From: Hymenobacter cavernae | Lineage (GTDB): Bacteria; Bacteroidota; Bacteroidia; Cytophagales; Hymenobacteraceae | Assembly (NCBI RefSeq): GCF_014641455.1 | Contig: NZ_BMHT01000001.1 | Span: forward strand, 248,001 to 312,000 | Direction: 5' to 3' | DNA: 64,000 nt | Shown: positions 62,153-64,000 of the stretch, piece by piece | Numbering within the stretch: position 1 is the stretch's first letter | How the letters are laid out: every line of letters starts with the position of its first letter | Notes under the pieces: generated by a model | The model's input: only the letters and a program-made list of their open reading frames with translations | The model's database searches: none | What the model was told of the DNA's origin: nothing | Made by a program: the position numbers and the translations under genes

Positions 62153-64000
62153 TTATTCGCTTACCGAAATCTGGATATTGCGGGAGTTCTTACCCGTCGC
62201 ATCGGCGGGTGCATCCAGCAGCTCCCGATACTTCTGCGTCAGCGCCTCCGACTGCTTTTTGCCGTTCACCAGCAGGCCTTTGTTATTGAGTTGAAACTGA
62301 TAGCCTTTATCCTTTTTCCCAATTAGGCCATCCTTGCGCAGTTCCTCCCGGATAGCATCACTATCGAAGGTTGGCGGCATGGGCGGAACTGGTGGTACAG
62401 GCGGAACTGGTGGCACAGGTGGTACTGGCGGGACTGGTGCCACGGGCGGTGTACCGTAGGAGAAAGCCCGCTCTGGACGTTCGGGGCGCTCCGGGCGCTC
62501 TGGTCTTTCTGGCCGCTCCGGACGCTCAGAGAAGCGGGATGAAAGCGTTCCTCTGATGTTCAATCCAGTAGAATTACGCACGCTATTATAGGAATGCGTG
62601 CCCGTGAGCTTCCGGCCAGTTTTATTTTCGTAGATACCTAGGTATTTCTTCAACATGGCCGCCGGCTGCTTCTTGCCATTAACTACCAGCTCGTTGGCGC
62701 TCAGCTTTAGCTGGTAATTGTTGGGGTCTTTAAGCAAGCCGTCTTTTTCCAGCGAAGTCAGCAGAGCATCTTCCAGCTCTTCGCGCTTTTCAGCTTCTTC
62801 GTCGCGCCGCGCCTGTTCTACATCCCGGCGAGCCTGCTCTTCATCACGGCGCTCCTGCTCTTTGTCGCGGCGGCGCTGCTCGGCATCGAGTTGCGCCTGC
62901 CGACGATCTTCTTCAGCCTCGCGTCGAGCTTCTTCCATCGCACGCCGTGCTTCTTCCAAGCGCATCTGCACCTCTTCACGCGTTTCTTTCCGCTGACCCC
63001 GCAGGCTCTGCCGCGCCTCCTGAATCTGCCGGCGCTCCTCTGCGGTAGTGGCAGTCTTCTCAGCTTCCTGCAGGCCCTGCTCGGCGCTTTGCAGGGCGTT
63101 GCGCGTCATGGCGTCGATGTCGATGTTCTTCAGGGCCTCATTAGCTTGCGCCAGTGCCTGTCGGGTTATTTCACCCACGTTGACGTCCACATCCATGTGC
63201 TCAACGTTGCGCTCCGGCAGCTGCACCACTTCTACCTGCGCGGCTTTTTTGCCTTTCGTGGGAGCGGCGGTTTCTATGCGCTGACCATCCACGTACAAAT
63301 CGGTGAGGCGGCCTTTTTTATCTTTCTTGATAATGACCGTCCCGGACTTCTTGAGGCTGTCTTCCTGCTCGGGCGTGAGCAGCACGGGCTGTGCGAGTAC
63401 CAGGTGCGTCGTTGGGCCCTTGCTTTCTGTGCAGGCCGCATCCAGGTTGATGGGCAGCTCGCGCAAACTTCCAAGCTTGATAGCGCTTCCCATCGGCTGC
63501 GGATCGGCCAGGGCTACGGCTGTGCTCAGCAGACCTAGGCCTGCCAGCACCACGCAAGCGGCCAGAAAGCCTTCAGCAAAAGTTGGGGTGCTGTGACCCT
63601 GCACCAGCCGCTTGATGCGACCGAGCAGCGAACCATCCGGCCCTACTGCTGACAGAGCGAGGCGCGGTGTGGCGCGTGGCTCCAGGCTTAGCTCAGCCAA
63701 TGCTGCCAGAGCACGAGCTAGGTGCAGCGGGTTATTATCGCAAAGCGTAATGGCCACATCATCGCAGCAGTTTTCGCGCTCTGTCCGCAGGCAGGCGGAG
63801 ATAAACCACACGGCGGGATGGTAGAAAAACAGCGTTTCAGCTACCGATTGCAGCAGGTTCATCAGGTAATCACGCCGGGCTACGTGGGCTAGCTCGTGGG
63901 CTAGGATGGCCTCTAGCTGTAGCTGGCTCAGGCCCGTTACGGTTCCCAGCGGCAGCAGAATAGCCGGGCGCAGGTGCCCTACTACCAACGGCACCTTCAC
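62153..64000 (-). CDS. BlaR1/MecR1-like M56 membrane metallopeptidase with long sensor domain (partial)
   Basis: At least 615 residues; the 5' end lies outside the window. The N-terminal part seen holds the zinc motif HELAH (residues 35-39) in AILAHELAHVARRDY and ERENCCDDVAI, as in BlaR1/MecR1 receptors that cleave a repressor. After a membrane helix (FLAACVVLAGLGLLSTAVAL) a long C-terminal region follows: helices, a charged coiled coil (EARRAMEEARREAEEDRRQA), a Pro-Glu-Arg repeat tract (RPERPERPE), and a Pro-Val tract (PPVPPVPP). Two copies of a short motif, KDGL-x-Y-x-L then LVVNGKKQ, flank these tracts. This is unlike the beta-lactam sensor of BlaR1, so the ligand is unknown. A BlaI-type repressor gene, if present, is beyond the window. 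Confidence 0.85.
   Translation of the reverse strand: MKVPLVVGHLRPAILLPLGTVTGLSQLQLEAILAHELAHVARRDYLMNLLQSVAETLFFYHPAVWFISACLRTERENCCDDVAITLCDNNPLHLARALAALAELSLEPRATPRLALSAVGPDGSLLGRIKRLVQGHSTPTFAEGFLAACVVLAGLGLLSTAVALADPQPMGSAIKLGSLRELPINLDAACTESKGPTTHLVLAQPVLLTPEQEDSLKKSGTVIIKKDKKGRLTDLYVDGQRIETAAPTKGKKAAQVEVVQLPERNVEHMDVDVNVGEITRQALAQANEALKNIDIDAMTRNALQSAEQGLQEAEKTATTAEERRQIQEARQSLRGQRKETREEVQMRLEEARRAMEEARREAEEDRRQAQLDAEQRRRDKEQERRDEEQARRDVEQARRDEEAEKREELEDALLTSLEKDGLLKDPNNYQLKLSANELVVNGKKQPAAMLKKYLGIYENKTGRKLTGTHSYNSVRNSTGLNIRGTLSSRFSERPERPERPERPERPERPERAFSYGTPPVAPVPPVPPVPPVPPVPPVPPMPPTFDSDAIREELRKDGLIGKKDKGYQFQLNNKGLLVNGKKQSEALTQKYRELLDAPADATGKNSRNIQISVSE

Noticed and set aside
62385..62530. 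Tandem DNA repeat as a separate mobile or satellite element
   Set aside because: The repetition is codon-level (PERP and PPV tracts) inside the M56 reading frame, which stays open; it is a protein feature.

Overview
The window looks like a chromosomal segment of a Bacteroidota bacterium of the Cytophagales, most likely Hymenobacter or a close relative. This is inferred from three SusC/SusD pairs, type IX secretion parts (PorQ and a PorE-like OmpA protein), many lipoproteins with the S/A-C-[ED]-K type of lipobox, families such as DUF5723, DUF5916 and DUF6702, a paired mutA/mutB methylmalonyl-CoA mutase, and a G+C-rich background. No species can be assigned from the sequence alone. I saw no rRNA, tRNA, CRISPR array, transposase or prophage.

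Layout. 1-1600: the 3' end of a branched-chain aminotransferase, then prfB with its programmed +1 frameshift. 1676-19151: three SusC/SusD nutrient-uptake loci, one on the minus strand and two on the plus strand, the plus-strand loci each with a third small lipoprotein. 19208-28147: an SDR reductase, hslU, porQ, lon, a PorE-like protein and a DUF6702 protein. 28268-34556: rseP, dxr, a GreA-like protein, a SMI1/KNR4 protein, a nucleotidyltransferase pair, a small membrane protein and a GH3-family enzyme. 34755-39336: an OsmC peroxidase, a membrane protein, dnaA, and a 5'-nucleotidase split over two genes. 39584-43538: mutA and mutB. 43568-45430: one AT-rich KAP-like P-loop NTPase gene, clearly unlike its neighbours. 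45472-54805: a carboxylesterase, an ABC-F protein, a DUF92 protein, an L,D-transpeptidase, a NUDIX CoA pyrophosphatase, an Imm63-like protein, a beta-propeller protein and several unknowns. 54957-64000: DUF5723, meaB, a VOC protein, a metalloprotease-like protein, DUF5916, and the 3' part of a BlaR1/M56 sensor peptidase.

How the genes fit together. The cell-envelope theme is strong: SusCD uptake, T9SS, RseP, L,D-transpeptidase and several outer-membrane proteins. MutA, MutB and MeaB form the B12-dependent propionate/succinyl-CoA route although meaB lies about 13 kb away from mutAB. HslU and Lon are cytoplasmic AAA+ protein-quality-control enzymes.

Most notable signals: the single-gene AT-rich KAP-like islet inserted just behind mutB (candidate phage-defence gene, function unproven); a strong excess of the palindrome CCTAGG over the whole window; a family of REP-like intergenic hairpins with GTCATCCTGA-type ends; very long perfect hairpins at convergent gene junctions; a terminator-like hairpin touching the start codon of the L,D-transpeptidase gene; and an unusual sensor domain on the M56 protein.
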